Part shown: piece after piece, positions 27,930-36,177 of the stretch
Layout of the letters: every line of letters begins with the position of its first letter
Numbering within the stretch: position 1 is the stretch's first letter
NCBI RefSeq assembly: GCF_018614035.1
Contig: NZ_JAGGPA010000074.1
Span: forward strand, 1 to 64,000
Direction of reading: 5' to 3'
From: Streptomyces sp. ISL-96
Lineage (GTDB): Bacteria > Actinomycetota > Actinomycetes > Streptomycetales > Streptomycetaceae
Length of the DNA: 64,000 nucleotides
Translations under genes and position numbers: made by a program
The notes under the pieces: model-generated
Told to the model about the DNA's origin: nothing
What the model saw: only the letters and a program-made list of their open reading frames with translations
The model's database searches: none

Positions 27930-28152
27930 GGTGTTCGCAGCCCCGTTTCGGTCGATGTCGTCAACGATCGGTCATGTCGTCAACCCAGCCATGCTAACCA
28001 GGCGCCCCCGGCACATGCCTGCGGGCACCGTCGACGCGTATTGACCGGTGTATCGAGGTGTATCCAGGTGTGCCGAGGCATGGCGGGGCCGTGACATTGT
28101 CCGCGCGGAACGCGCGGACAAGGGGCCGCGGGCCTGCGGATATCCTGGGGGC

Positions 28153-29292
28153 GTGACGTTCCCCGTAGTTGGCATGGTCGGTGGCGGTCAGCTCGCCCGT
28201 ATGACCCACGAGGCGGGCATCCCCCTCGGCATCAGATTCAAGCTCCTCAGTGACACTCCCCAGGACTCGGCGGCCCAGGTCGTCAGCGATGTCGTCATAG
28301 GCGACTACCGCGATCTGGACACACTGCGCGCCTTCGCGCGTGGCTGCGACGTGATCACTTTCGATCACGAGCATGTCCCGACCGAGCACCTGCGGGCCCT
28401 GGAAGCGGACGGTATCCCCGTCCGGCCGGGGCCCGACGCACTGGTGAACGCCCAGGACAAGGGCGTAATGCGAGCGAAGCTCACGCAGATCGGAGCGCCT
28501 TGCCCGCGCCACCGCATCGTGAGCGACCCGGCGGACGCGGCGGCGTTCGCCGCCGAAACCGGCGGCTTCCCAGTGATCCTCAAAACAACCCGCGGCGGAT
28601 ACGACGGCAAGGGCGTCTGGTTCGTACGCAGCGAGAAGGACGCCGAGGAGCCCTTCAGGGCCGGCGTCCCGGTCCTCGCGGAGGAGAAGGTCGACTTCGT
28701 ACGGGAACTGGCGGCGAACATCGTCCGCTCCCCGCACGGCCAGGCCGTCGCCTACCCCGTCGTCGAGTCGCAGCAGGTCGACGGCGTGTGTGACACCGTG
28801 ATCGCCCCCGCGCCCGGCCTCTCCGAAGAGCTCGGCGGCCAGGCACAGGCGCTCGCACTGCGCATCGCGGGTGAGCTGGGCGTCGTCGGCCACCTCGCCG
28901 TGGAACTCTTCGAAACGACAGACGGCCGGATCCTCGTCAACGAACTGGCGATGCGCCCGCACAACTCCGGCCACTGGACCCAGGACGGCGCGATCACGTC
29001 CCAGTTCGCGAACCACGTCCGCGCCGTTCTCGACCTCCCGCTCGGGGACCCGCGCCCGCGCGCCAAGTGGACGGTCATGGCGAACGTCCTCGGCGGCGAC
29101 TACCCGGACATGTACCAGGCGTACCTGCACTGCATGGCCCGCGACCCGCAGCTCAAGATCCACATGTACGGAAAAGACGTGAAGCCCGGCCGCAAGGTCG
29201 GCCACGTCAACACCTACGGCGACGACCTCGACGACGTGCTGGAGCGCGCCCGTCATGCCGCCGGCTACCTGCGAGGAACGATCACCGAATGA
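28153..29292 (+). CDS. purK: N5-carboxyaminoimidazole ribonucleotide synthase
   Basis: A 379-residue ATP-grasp enzyme converting AIR, bicarbonate and ATP to N5-CAIR in purine synthesis. Visible are the N-terminal GMVGGGQLARM, the ATP-grasp loop ILKTTRGGYDGKGVW and the metal-binding NELAMRPHNSGHW. GTG 28153 begins VTFPVVGMVGGG, the expected N-terminus. It overlaps purE by 4 bases (ATGA). Confidence 0.96.
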   Translation: MTFPVVGMVGGGQLARMTHEAGIPLGIRFKLLSDTPQDSAAQVVSDVVIGDYRDLDTLRAFARGCDVITFDHEHVPTEHLRALEADGIPVRPGPDALVNAQDKGVMRAKLTQIGAPCPRHRIVSDPADAAAFAAETGGFPVILKTTRGGYDGKGVWFVRSEKDAEEPFRAGVPVLAEEKVDFVRELAANIVRSPHGQAVAYPVVESQQVDGVCDTVIAPAPGLSEELGGQAQALALRIAGELGVVGHLAVELFETTDGRILVNELAMRPHNSGHWTQDGAITSQFANHVRAVLDLPLGDPRPRAKWTVMANVLGGDYPDMYQAYLHCMARDPQLKIHMYGKDVKPGRKVGHVNTYGDDLDDVLERARHAAGYLRGTITE

Positions 29293-29828
29293 CGACGACC
29301 CCTGCCGCAGCCCCCGTAGTCGGCATCGTGATGGGCTCGGACTCCGACTGGCCCGTCATGGAGGCGGCGGCCAAGGCGCTGGACGAGTTCTCGATTCCGT
29401 ACGAGGTCGACGTCGTCTCGGCGCACCGGATGCCGCGCGAGATGATCACGTACGGCGAGGACGCGGACGCCCGCGGCCTCAAGGTGATCATCGCGGGCGC
29501 GGGCGGCGCGGCCCACCTCCCCGGCATGCTGGCGTCCGTGACGCCGCTGCCGGTCATCGGCGTACCGGTCCCCCTCAAATACCTCGACGGCATGGACTCG
29601 CTCCTGTCCATCGTCCAGATGCCGGCGGGCGTGCCGGTGGCCACGGTCTCGGTGGCGGGCGCGAGGAACGCGGGCCTGCTGGCGGCGCGCATCCTGGCCA
29701 CACACGACAGCGACCTGCTCTCCCGCATGCGGGAGTTCCAGCAGGAGCTGAACGACCAGGCGACGGAGAAGGGCAAGCGGCTGCGCGCGAAGGCGCAGGG
29801 CGCGGACGCGTTCGGCTTCGGCAAGTGA
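29289..29828 (+). CDS. purE: N5-carboxyaminoimidazole ribonucleotide mutase
   Basis: A 179-residue class I PurE converting N5-CAIR to CAIR. Motifs are MGSDSDWPVMEAA, VSAHRMP and AGGAAHLPGMLAS. ATG 29289 is coupled to the purK stop, and its own stop overlaps the dipeptidase GTG by 4 bases, making a three-gene unit. Confidence 0.96.
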   Translation: MTTTPAAAPVVGIVMGSDSDWPVMEAAAKALDEFSIPYEVDVVSAHRMPREMITYGEDADARGLKVIIAGAGGAAHLPGMLASVTPLPVIGVPVPLKYLDGMDSLLSIVQMPAGVPVATVSVAGARNAGLLAARILATHDSDLLSRMREFQQELNDQATEKGKRLRAKAQGADAFGFGK

Positions 29829-31018
29829 ACGAACCGCCCCAGGAACTGTCCCGGGCGCGCGAGCTGCTGGCCACCCACCCGGTGGTCGACGGCCACAACG
29901 ACCTGCCCTGGGCGCTGCGCGAGCAGGTCCGCTACGACATCGGCCGGCGCGACATCGCCACCGACCAGTCGGCGCACCTCCACACGGACATCCCGCGCCT
30001 GCGCGCGGGCGGCGTGGGTGCGCAGTTCTGGTCGGTGTACGTACGCTCCGACCTGGCCGGGGACGAGGCGGTGAGCGCCACCCTGGAACAGATCGACGCC
30101 GTGACGCAGCTCCTGGCCCGCTACCCGGACGACCTGGTGCGAGCCCTGACAGCGGACGACATGGAGGCGGCACGGGCGGACGGCCGGATCGCCTCCCTGA
30201 TGGGCGCCGAGGGCGGCCACTCCATCAACAACTCCCTGGCCACTCTCCGTGCGCTGCACACGCTGGGCGTCCGCTACCTGACCCTCACCCACAACGACAA
30301 CATCGCGTGGGCGGACTCGGCGACGGACGAGCCGGGGGTGGGCGGCCTGTCGCCCTTCGGCCACGAGGTCGTCCGCGAAATGAACCGCATAGGCATGCTG
30401 GTGGACCTGTCCCACGTGGCGGCCACAACGATGCGAGCGGCCCTGGCCACCACCGTGGCCCCGGTGATCTTCTCCCACTCGTCAGCCCGTGCGGTCTGCG
30501 ACCACCCGCGCAACATCCCGGACGACGTACTGGAACTCCTCCCCGCCAACGGCGGCGTGGCCATGGCGACGTTCGTACCGAAGTTCGTGCTGCCGGAGGC
30601 GGTGGACTGGACGCGGCGCGCGGACGAGAACATGCGCGCGCACGGCTTCCACCACCTGGCGATGACGGGGGAGGCGATGAAGGTCCAGCGCGCCTTCGAG
30701 GACGCGAACCCGCGTCCGATCGCGACGGTGGCCACGGTCGCCGACCACCTCGACCACATGCGCGAGGTCGCCGGCATCGACCACATCGGCATCGGCGGCG
30801 ACTACGACGGGACGGCCTTCACCCCGGCCGGCCTGGAGGACGTGTCCGGCTACCCGAACCTGATCGCGGAGCTGCTGCGGCGCGCGTGGTCGGATTCCGA
30901 CGTAGCGAAGCTGACCTGGCACAACGCGGTACGGACCCTACGCGACGCGCAATCAGTAGCCGACACACTCCAACACCGCCCCCCATCCAACGCAACGCTG
31001 CCCGAACTGGACACATAA
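29825..31018 (+). CDS. membrane-type dipeptidase (peptidase family M19)
   Basis: A 397-residue zinc dipeptidase of the renal dipeptidase family. The metal ligands are present: VVDGHNDLPWAL (His-x-Asp), MGAEGGHS (bridging Glu), VDLSHVA and FSHSSARAV (His residues), and IGIGGDYDGT (Asp). No signal peptide is seen, so it is probably cytoplasmic. GTG 29825 overlaps the purE stop. It is the active homologue of the degenerate protein at 31974. Confidence 0.92.
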   Translation: MNEPPQELSRARELLATHPVVDGHNDLPWALREQVRYDIGRRDIATDQSAHLHTDIPRLRAGGVGAQFWSVYVRSDLAGDEAVSATLEQIDAVTQLLARYPDDLVRALTADDMEAARADGRIASLMGAEGGHSINNSLATLRALHTLGVRYLTLTHNDNIAWADSATDEPGVGGLSPFGHEVVREMNRIGMLVDLSHVAATTMRAALATTVAPVIFSHSSARAVCDHPRNIPDDVLELLPANGGVAMATFVPKFVLPEAVDWTRRADENMRAHGFHHLAMTGEAMKVQRAFEDANPRPIATVATVADHLDHMREVAGIDHIGIGGDYDGTAFTPAGLEDVSGYPNLIAELLRRAWSDSDVAKLTWHNAVRTLRDAQSVADTLQHRPPSNATLPELDT

Positions 31019-31019
31019 C

Positions 31020-31402
31020 CGCGCTTGCACCGTTCGGCCCTTGGGGGCCTCTCGGGCTTCGTGCGGCTGCGCCGGACTCCGTCCGTCGGCCGGTGGTCGT
31101 CCTGCGCGGGCTCTGGGGTCGGTGCCGCGCCGTGGCGGCTGTTTTGGACGCCGCGCTTGCACCGCTCGGCCCTGGGGGCCTCTCGGGCTTCGTGCGGCTG
31201 CGCCGGACTCCGTCCGTCGGCCGGTGGTCGTCCTGCGCGGGCTCTGGGGTCGGTGCCGCGCCGTGGCGTCTGTTTTGGACGCCGCGCTTGCACCGCTCGG
31301 CCCTGGGGGCCTCTCGGGCTTCGTGCGGCTGCGCCGGACTCCGTCCGTCGGCCGGTGGTCGTCCTGCGCGGGCTCTGGGGTCGGTGCCGCGCCGTGGCGT
31401 CT
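31020..31402. repeat. three tandem copies of a 131-bp unit
   Basis: Units begin near 31020, 31152 and 31283 with a period of 131-132 bases, and each contains GCTTGCACCGYTCGGCCC and TGGTCGTCCTGCGCGGGCTC. The copies are nearly identical. Both strands have open frames throughout, but no ribosome-binding site or domain supports a gene. The unit's 3' part matches the end of the dispersed element present at 31701 and 60446 in opposite orientation. Confidence 0.88.
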
Positions 31403-31505
31403 CCTCGGACGTCGAACGTTCGGGTACGGCGTTGTTTCGTTCGCGTTCGTTGCATTCGACGCCCTGCGGGGAGCGCCCCGGCACGTCCCCTCCTGGCACA
31501 GTGAC
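31403..31505 (-). repeat. dispersed repeat element, inverted copy (left arm)
   Basis: On the minus strand this matches 31701-31810 closely, including the CGAACGTTCG palindrome (31413-31422) and the segment GACGCCCTGCGGGGAGCGCC. Together the two copies form a large imperfect inverted repeat around about 195 bases. Confidence 0.8.
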
Positions 31506-31700
31506 AGGTGAAACGGGGTGGCGCGCGCCCTGCCCCGGCTGCGGCTGTGGCTGCTGTGGGCGGGGGCTTGCATCGTGATCCACTGCGCCGACGCGCGTCC
31601 TGCTGTGCGCGACCGCCACCGGGCGGGTCGGCCCCGTGTCCGGGGGTCTGCGGCTTGCCGGCCTCGTTGGGCGCGGGGCAGGTCCCGCCCGGCCTGGCCT

Positions 31701-31860
31701 CGCGGACCACCGTGCCAGGAGGGCACGTGTCGGGGCGCTCCCCGCAGGGCGTCGAACGCAACCCGCCCGGGGACTCCCAGTGCCCGAACGTTCGGCGCCC
31801 GAGGAGACGCCTCGGCGCGGGACCGACCCCAGCGTCCCAGGCTTCCGCCCCCCGTGGGGC
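31701..31860 (+). repeat. dispersed repeat element (right arm)
   Basis: Contains GCGCTCCCCGCAGGGCGTCG, a CGAACGTTCG palindrome (31785-31794) and GGCGCGGGACCGACCCCA. Another copy in the same orientation lies at 60446-60600. No coding capacity is supported. Confidence 0.8.
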
Positions 31861-31973
31861 CGCACCTCCGCCGCACGCACACCCCCCGTACCCCGAACGC
31901 ACCACCCGCCGTGAACCCTCGCCGCTCCCGTGTCACCGTGGCCGTACCGTGTCCATGAATTCGGAGCCCCGTC

Positions 31974-33218
31974 ATGGCAGATCTGCAGGACGACCCGCAA
32001 TCCTCGTCCACCGCCGCGGTCGGCGAGCTCGACCGAATGGCGCCTGCGGCTGTCCCGAAGCGCACCGAGCCCGCGTCGGCGGAGTCCGTGTCCCGGCCGA
32101 CGCCGGCCGCAGAGCCAACCGAGCCCGAGTTTGCCGAGCTCGTGCCCGACCCCGGCCCCGACCCCGAGCCCGACCCCGAGCGCAGTGAGCCCGAGGCCGC
32201 CGAGCCGCAGCCCCCCGAGCCCCAGGACAGCCTCAGCCGCGCCCATGCCCTTCTCGCGGCGCACCCCGTCGCCGACGGGTACAACCGTCTCGCCTGGACC
32301 CTCGGCCAACGCCAGTGGCACGACCTCGAACTGGGCGAGAGCACCCTGGACACCGACATCCCCCGCCTGCGCACCGGCGGCGTAGGCGCCCAGTTCTGGT
32401 CCCTGCTCGTGCCGGCGGAGTACGCCGGCGACCGCGCCATCAGCGTCACCCTCGAACAGATCGACCTCGTCAAGAAGGTCGTGGCGGCCTACCCCGAGGC
32501 CCTCCGCCTCGCACTCACCGCCGGCGACATGGCCGACGCCCGCAACTGCGGCCGCATCGCCTCCCTCCTCGGCCCCGTCTCGGGACACGCCCTCGGCGAG
32601 TCCCTGGGCACGCTTAGGGCGTACCACGCACTCGGCGTGCGCAGCGTCGCGTTCGCCGGCACGCGCTGGGCGGGCGCGAAGGGGGAGGGGCTGACCCCGT
32701 TCGGTCAGGAAGTCGTACGGGAGATGAACCGCCTCGGCGTAGTCATCGACCTCACCGGCGCCCCGCGCGAAGCCGTGCACGGTGTGCTGTCCGTCAGCCG
32801 CGCCCCGGTCCTGCTCTCCCACTCCGGCGCCCGCGCCCTCACCGACACCCCTGCGAACGCCTCCGACGACGTACTCCGTGCACTCACCCCCGACAAGGGC
32901 GTCTGCATGGTCGGCTTCGCCGCCGAACAGACCGTGCGCCGGGTGGCGGACCACCTCGACCACGTGCGGGAGGTGGCGGGCCCGGAGTGCGTGGGACTCA
33001 GTGGGATGTACGGGGCGGACGTGGCGGACGTACCGCACGGGGACGACCTCCGGGACGTCTCCTGCTACCCGCATCTCATCGCGGAGCTGCTCGACCGCGG
33101 CTGGAGCGAGGCCGACATCGCCCTGCTGACGTGGGGCAACGCGGCGCGAGTGGTACGGGACACGGAGTTCACGTCCCGCGCCACCCGCCGACGCCGCCCC
33201 ATCCCCACCGCGCCGTGA
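31974..33218 (+). CDS. degenerate M19 dipeptidase homologue, predicted inactive
   Basis: A 414-residue protein. The first 85 residues are Pro/Glu/Asp-rich (repeated PDPEP), and the rest aligns with the dipeptidase at 29825. Catalytic positions are lost: VVDGHNDLPW becomes VADGYNRLAW, the Glu of AEGGHS becomes GPVSGH, DLSHV becomes DLTGA and GGDYDGT becomes SGMYGAD. Only SHSGAR keeps its His. The reading frame is long, intact and well codon-biased, so it appears to be selected as a non-enzymatic protein, perhaps a binding or regulatory partner. The ATG at 31974 follows GGAGCCCCGTC. Confidence 0.85.
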   Translation: MADLQDDPQSSSTAAVGELDRMAPAAVPKRTEPASAESVSRPTPAAEPTEPEFAELVPDPGPDPEPDPERSEPEAAEPQPPEPQDSLSRAHALLAAHPVADGYNRLAWTLGQRQWHDLELGESTLDTDIPRLRTGGVGAQFWSLLVPAEYAGDRAISVTLEQIDLVKKVVAAYPEALRLALTAGDMADARNCGRIASLLGPVSGHALGESLGTLRAYHALGVRSVAFAGTRWAGAKGEGLTPFGQEVVREMNRLGVVIDLTGAPREAVHGVLSVSRAPVLLSHSGARALTDTPANASDDVLRALTPDKGVCMVGFAAEQTVRRVADHLDHVREVAGPECVGLSGMYGADVADVPHGDDLRDVSCYPHLIAELLDRGWSEADIALLTWGNAARVVRDTEFTSRATRRRRPIPTAP

Positions 33219-33285
33219 CGCAAGAACGCGTGCCCCTCAAGGCCCGCGAGGCGGAGGACCGGCGGGGGCCTACGACGGCAAACCG

Positions 33286-34632
33286 CTACGCCTTCGGCCG
33301 CCCCATCGCCCGGTACGTCCAGCCCGCCCCACGCCACAGCTCCGGATCCAGCGCGTTGCGCCCGTCCAGGATCAGCCGTACGGAAGCCACCTCGCCCAGC
33401 TCCTCCGGGTCCAGCTCCCGGAACTCGCGCCACTCCGTCAGGTGCAGCACCACATCCGCGCCGCGCACCGCGTCGACGGCGGTCGGGGCGTACCCCAGGG
33501 TCGGGAAGAGGCGCTGCGCGTTCTCCATGCCCTTCGGGTCATAAACCGTCACCTGGCCACCCTGGAGGTGGATCTGCCCGGCGACATTGAGCGCCGGTGA
33601 GTCCCGTACGTCGTCCGAGTCCGGCTTGAACGTCGCGCCCAGCACCGCGACCCGCTTCCCCAGGAAGCCGCCGCTGCCGCCCACCGCCTCGCGCGCCAGC
33701 TCGACCATGTGCCCGCGCCGCCGCATGTTGATCGAGTCGACCTCGCGCAGGAACGTCAGCGCCTGGTCGGCGCCCAGCTCACCGGCCCGCGCCATGAAAG
33801 CCCGGATGTCCTTGGGCAGGCACCCGCCACCGAAGCCGATCCCCGCCCGCAGGAACTTCTTCCCGATCCGCTCGTCGTACCCGATCGCCTCGGCCAGCTT
33901 CACGACGTCGCCGTCAGCCGCCTCGCACACCTCGGCCATGGCGTTGATGAACGAGATCTTGGTCGCGAGGAAGGAATTGGCGGACGTCTTCACCAGCTCC
34001 GCCGTGGGGAAGTCCGTCACCACGAACGGCGACCCTTCCTCGATCGGCCCGGCGTACACCTCGCGCAGCAGCTTCTCCGCGCGCTCGCTCTCCACGCCGG
34101 CCACGATCCGGTCGGGATGAAGCGTGTCCTGTACGGCGAACCCTTCCCGCAGGAACTCCGGATTCCAGGCGAGCTCCGCGTCCGCACCCACCGGCGCCAG
34201 CTCCGCCAGCAGATCCGCGAGCCGGGCGGCGCTGCCGACCGGGACGGTCGACTTGCCGACGACCAGCGCCGGCCGGGTCAGCTGCGGCGCGAGCGAGGCG
34301 AAGGCGGAGTCGACGTAACTCATGTCGCACGCGTACTCACCGTGCTTCTGCGGCGTGTTCACACAGACAAAATGGACGTCGCCGAAGGCCCCGACCTCCT
34401 CCCAGGAGGTCGTGAAGCGCAGCCGCCCGCTCGAACCCTCGATCCCCGCGACGTGCTTGCGCAGCAGCTCCTCAAGCCCGGGTTCGTACATCGGGACCTT
34501 GCCGGCGGCCAGCATCTCGATCTTCTCGGGCACGACGTCGAGCCCGAGCACGTCGAATCCGAGCTCAGCCATGGCCGCGGCGTGGGTGGCGCCGAGATAG
34601 CCGGTGCCGATCACGGTGATCTTGAGGGCCAT
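33286..34632 (-). CDS. UDP-glucose/UDP-sugar 6-dehydrogenase
   Basis: A 448-residue enzyme of the UDP-glucose/GDP-mannose dehydrogenase family, oxidising a nucleotide sugar to its uronic acid with two NAD+. It has the N-terminal NAD-binding GTGYLGATHA, the catalytic Cys in GIGFGGGCLPKD and the C-terminal GATFKPDSDDVRDSPA. I set the start at ATG 34632 (MALKITVIG), which has TGGAG upstream, over a longer frame to 34743. UDP-glucose is the likely substrate, supplying glucuronate for envelope polymers. Confidence 0.93.
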   Translation of the reverse strand: MALKITVIGTGYLGATHAAAMAELGFDVLGLDVVPEKIEMLAAGKVPMYEPGLEELLRKHVAGIEGSSGRLRFTTSWEEVGAFGDVHFVCVNTPQKHGEYACDMSYVDSAFASLAPQLTRPALVVGKSTVPVGSAARLADLLAELAPVGADAELAWNPEFLREGFAVQDTLHPDRIVAGVESERAEKLLREVYAGPIEEGSPFVVTDFPTAELVKTSANSFLATKISFINAMAEVCEAADGDVVKLAEAIGYDERIGKKFLRAGIGFGGGCLPKDIRAFMARAGELGADQALTFLREVDSINMRRRGHMVELAREAVGGSGGFLGKRVAVLGATFKPDSDDVRDSPALNVAGQIHLQGGQVTVYDPKGMENAQRLFPTLGYAPTAVDAVRGADVVLHLTEWREFRELDPEELGEVASVRLILDGRNALDPELWRGAGWTYRAMGRPKA

Positions 34633-34765
34633 GTAGTGAGCTCCAGAGAGGTGCGGGCAGACATCCGGCCCGAGCATAGTCGGGCAAGCCGGAGCGGACC
34701 TTTCCCTGTGCCTCCCCGTGCCGCTCCCTGTCGGCAAGCTCACGTATCCCTACGACCGCCCAGCC

Positions 34766-34798
34766 CCCTAAAATTAGGGTTACTTAACGGTAGTTAGC
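34766..34798 (+). promoter_or_regulatory. AT-rich operator region of the acyl-CoA dehydrogenase gene
   Basis: A perfect dyad CCCTAA-AA-TTAGGG (34766-34779) is followed by two direct repeats of TANTTANC, 10 bases apart (34781-34788 and 34791-34798). This AT-rich island stands out from the GC-rich surroundings and ends about 20 bases before the start codon. Regulator unknown. Confidence 0.45.
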
Positions 34799-34819
34799 AT
34801 CCTTGGGGAGTGAGAGACC

Positions 34820-35977
34820 TTGGCAGGCTCGCCTGATTTCGACATGTACCGCCCGTCCGAAGAGCACGACATGCTCCGTGACGCGGTGCGCTCGCTCGCC
34901 GAGGCGAAGATCGCGCCGTACGCCGCCGAGGTCGACGAGGAGGCCCGCTTCCCGCAGGAGGCGCTGGACGCCCTGGTCTCCTCCGACCTCCAGGCCATCC
35001 ACGTCCCGGAGGCCTACGGCGGCGCGGGCGCCGACGCGCTGGCCACGGTCATCGTCATCGAAGAGGTGGCGCGCGTCTGCGCCTCGTCCTCCCTGATCCC
35101 GGCGGTCAACAAGCTCGGCTCACTCCCGCTGATCCTCTCCGGCAGCGAAGACCTGAAGAAGAAGTACATGACGCCGCTCGCCAAGGGTGAGGGCATGTTC
35201 TCGTACGCCCTGTCCGAGCCGGACGCGGGCTCCGACGCGGCAGGCATGAAGACGAAGGCAGTCCGCGACGGCGACCACTACATCCTGAACGGCGTGAAGC
35301 GCTGGATCACCAATGCCGGTGTCTCCGAGTACTACACCGTCATGGCGGTAACGGACCCGACGAAGCGCTCCAAGGGCATCAGCGCCTTCGTCGTCGAGAA
35401 GTCCGACGAGGGCGTTTCCTTCGGCGCCCCGGAGCGGAAGCTCGGCATCAAGGGCTCGCCGACCCGCGAGGTCTACCTCGACAACGTCCGCATCCCCGCC
35501 GACCGCATGATCGGCGAGGAGGGCACCGGCTTCGCCACCGCGATGAAGACCCTGGACCACACCCGCATCACGATCGCGGCCCAGGCCCTCGGCATCGCCC
35601 AGGGAGCCCTCGACTACGCCAAGGGCTATGTCCAGGAGCGCAAGCAGTTCGGCAAGCCGATCGGCGACTTCCAGGGCGTGCAGTTCATGCTCGCGGACAT
35701 GGCGATGAAGCTGGAGGCCGCCCGCCAGCTGACCTACGCGGCCGCCGCCAAGTCCGAGCGCGTCGACGCCGACCTGACCTTCTTCGGCGCCGCGGCCAAG
35801 TGCTACGCCTCCGACGCGGCCATGGAGATCACCACGGACGCGGTCCAGCTCCTCGGCGGCTACGGCTACACCCGCGACTACCCGGTCGAGCGCATGATGC
35901 GCGACGCGAAGATCACTCAGATTTATGAAGGCACGAATCAGGTTCAGCGGATCGTGATGGCGAGGAACCTGCCGTAG
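34820..35977 (+). CDS. acyl-CoA dehydrogenase (3' end donated by an integrated element)
   Basis: A 385-residue FAD-dependent short/medium-chain-type acyl-CoA dehydrogenase. It has the signature YALSEPDAGSDAAGM and the C-terminal GGYGYTRDYPVERMMRDAK. The catalytic base is the Glu in QIYEGTNQ. The start is TTG 34820, after GGGGAGTGAGAG; no ATG is available nearby in frame. The last 64 bases (from 35914) recur at 44577-44640 with 10 differences, all synonymous. The copy here uses unusual codons (ATT TAT GAA), so it was probably brought in by the integrated element and reconstitutes the gene. Confidence 0.93.
   Translation: MAGSPDFDMYRPSEEHDMLRDAVRSLAEAKIAPYAAEVDEEARFPQEALDALVSSDLQAIHVPEAYGGAGADALATVIVIEEVARVCASSSLIPAVNKLGSLPLILSGSEDLKKKYMTPLAKGEGMFSYALSEPDAGSDAAGMKTKAVRDGDHYILNGVKRWITNAGVSEYYTVMAVTDPTKRSKGISAFVVEKSDEGVSFGAPERKLGIKGSPTREVYLDNVRIPADRMIGEEGTGFATAMKTLDHTRITIAAQALGIAQGALDYAKGYVQERKQFGKPIGDFQGVQFMLADMAMKLEAARQLTYAAAAKSERVDADLTFFGAAAKCYASDAAMEITTDAVQLLGGYGYTRDYPVERMMRDAKITQIYEGTNQVQRIVMARNLP
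35914..35977 (+). other. attL: gene-end copy carried by the integrated element
   Basis: The shared 9-base block CACTCAGAT (35914-35922) marks the likely crossover. The downstream bases encode the same 20 residues plus stop as attR, but with element-type codons. 54 of 64 bases match attR. Confidence 0.8.
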
Positions 35978-36078
35978 CAGGGTTTCCGCAGGTCAGCCCC
36001 GTTCTCGGGTGATCCGGGAGCGGCGATCGGCTTCCGGTCCGTTCGGGTCCGTTCCGGACTGTTACTGGGCGTCATGCT

Positions 36079-36092
36079 GGGGGAATCCTGGG
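36079..36092 (+). repeat. 14-bp direct repeat near the left island end
   Basis: GGGGGAATCCTGGG occurs here and again at 44509-44522, just inside the two island ends. It may be an arm-type integrase site or a trace of an older insertion. The duplication is seen; the role is inferred. Confidence 0.6.
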
Positions 36093-36136
36093 CGGACCAT
36101 GGGCGCAGAACAGGTGCTGACCTGCACAAACAAGAA

Positions 36137-36164
36137 GGCCCCCGGCGTGATGCCGGGGGCCTTT
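36137..36164. terminator. terminator hairpin between attL and integrase
   Basis: GGCCCCCGGC (36137-36146) and GCCGGGGGCC (36152-36161) form a perfect 10-bp stem with a 5-base loop, followed by TTT on the plus strand. It can end transcription of both the dehydrogenase and the integrase. Confidence 0.8.
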
Positions 36165-36177
36165 CGCATGGGCAGGG

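Noticed and set aside
31020..31402. CRISPR array or coding repeat protein
   Set aside because: The 131-bp units have no distinct spacers, and the long minus-strand frames through them have no start signal or recognisable domain; they reflect GC-rich frame openness.
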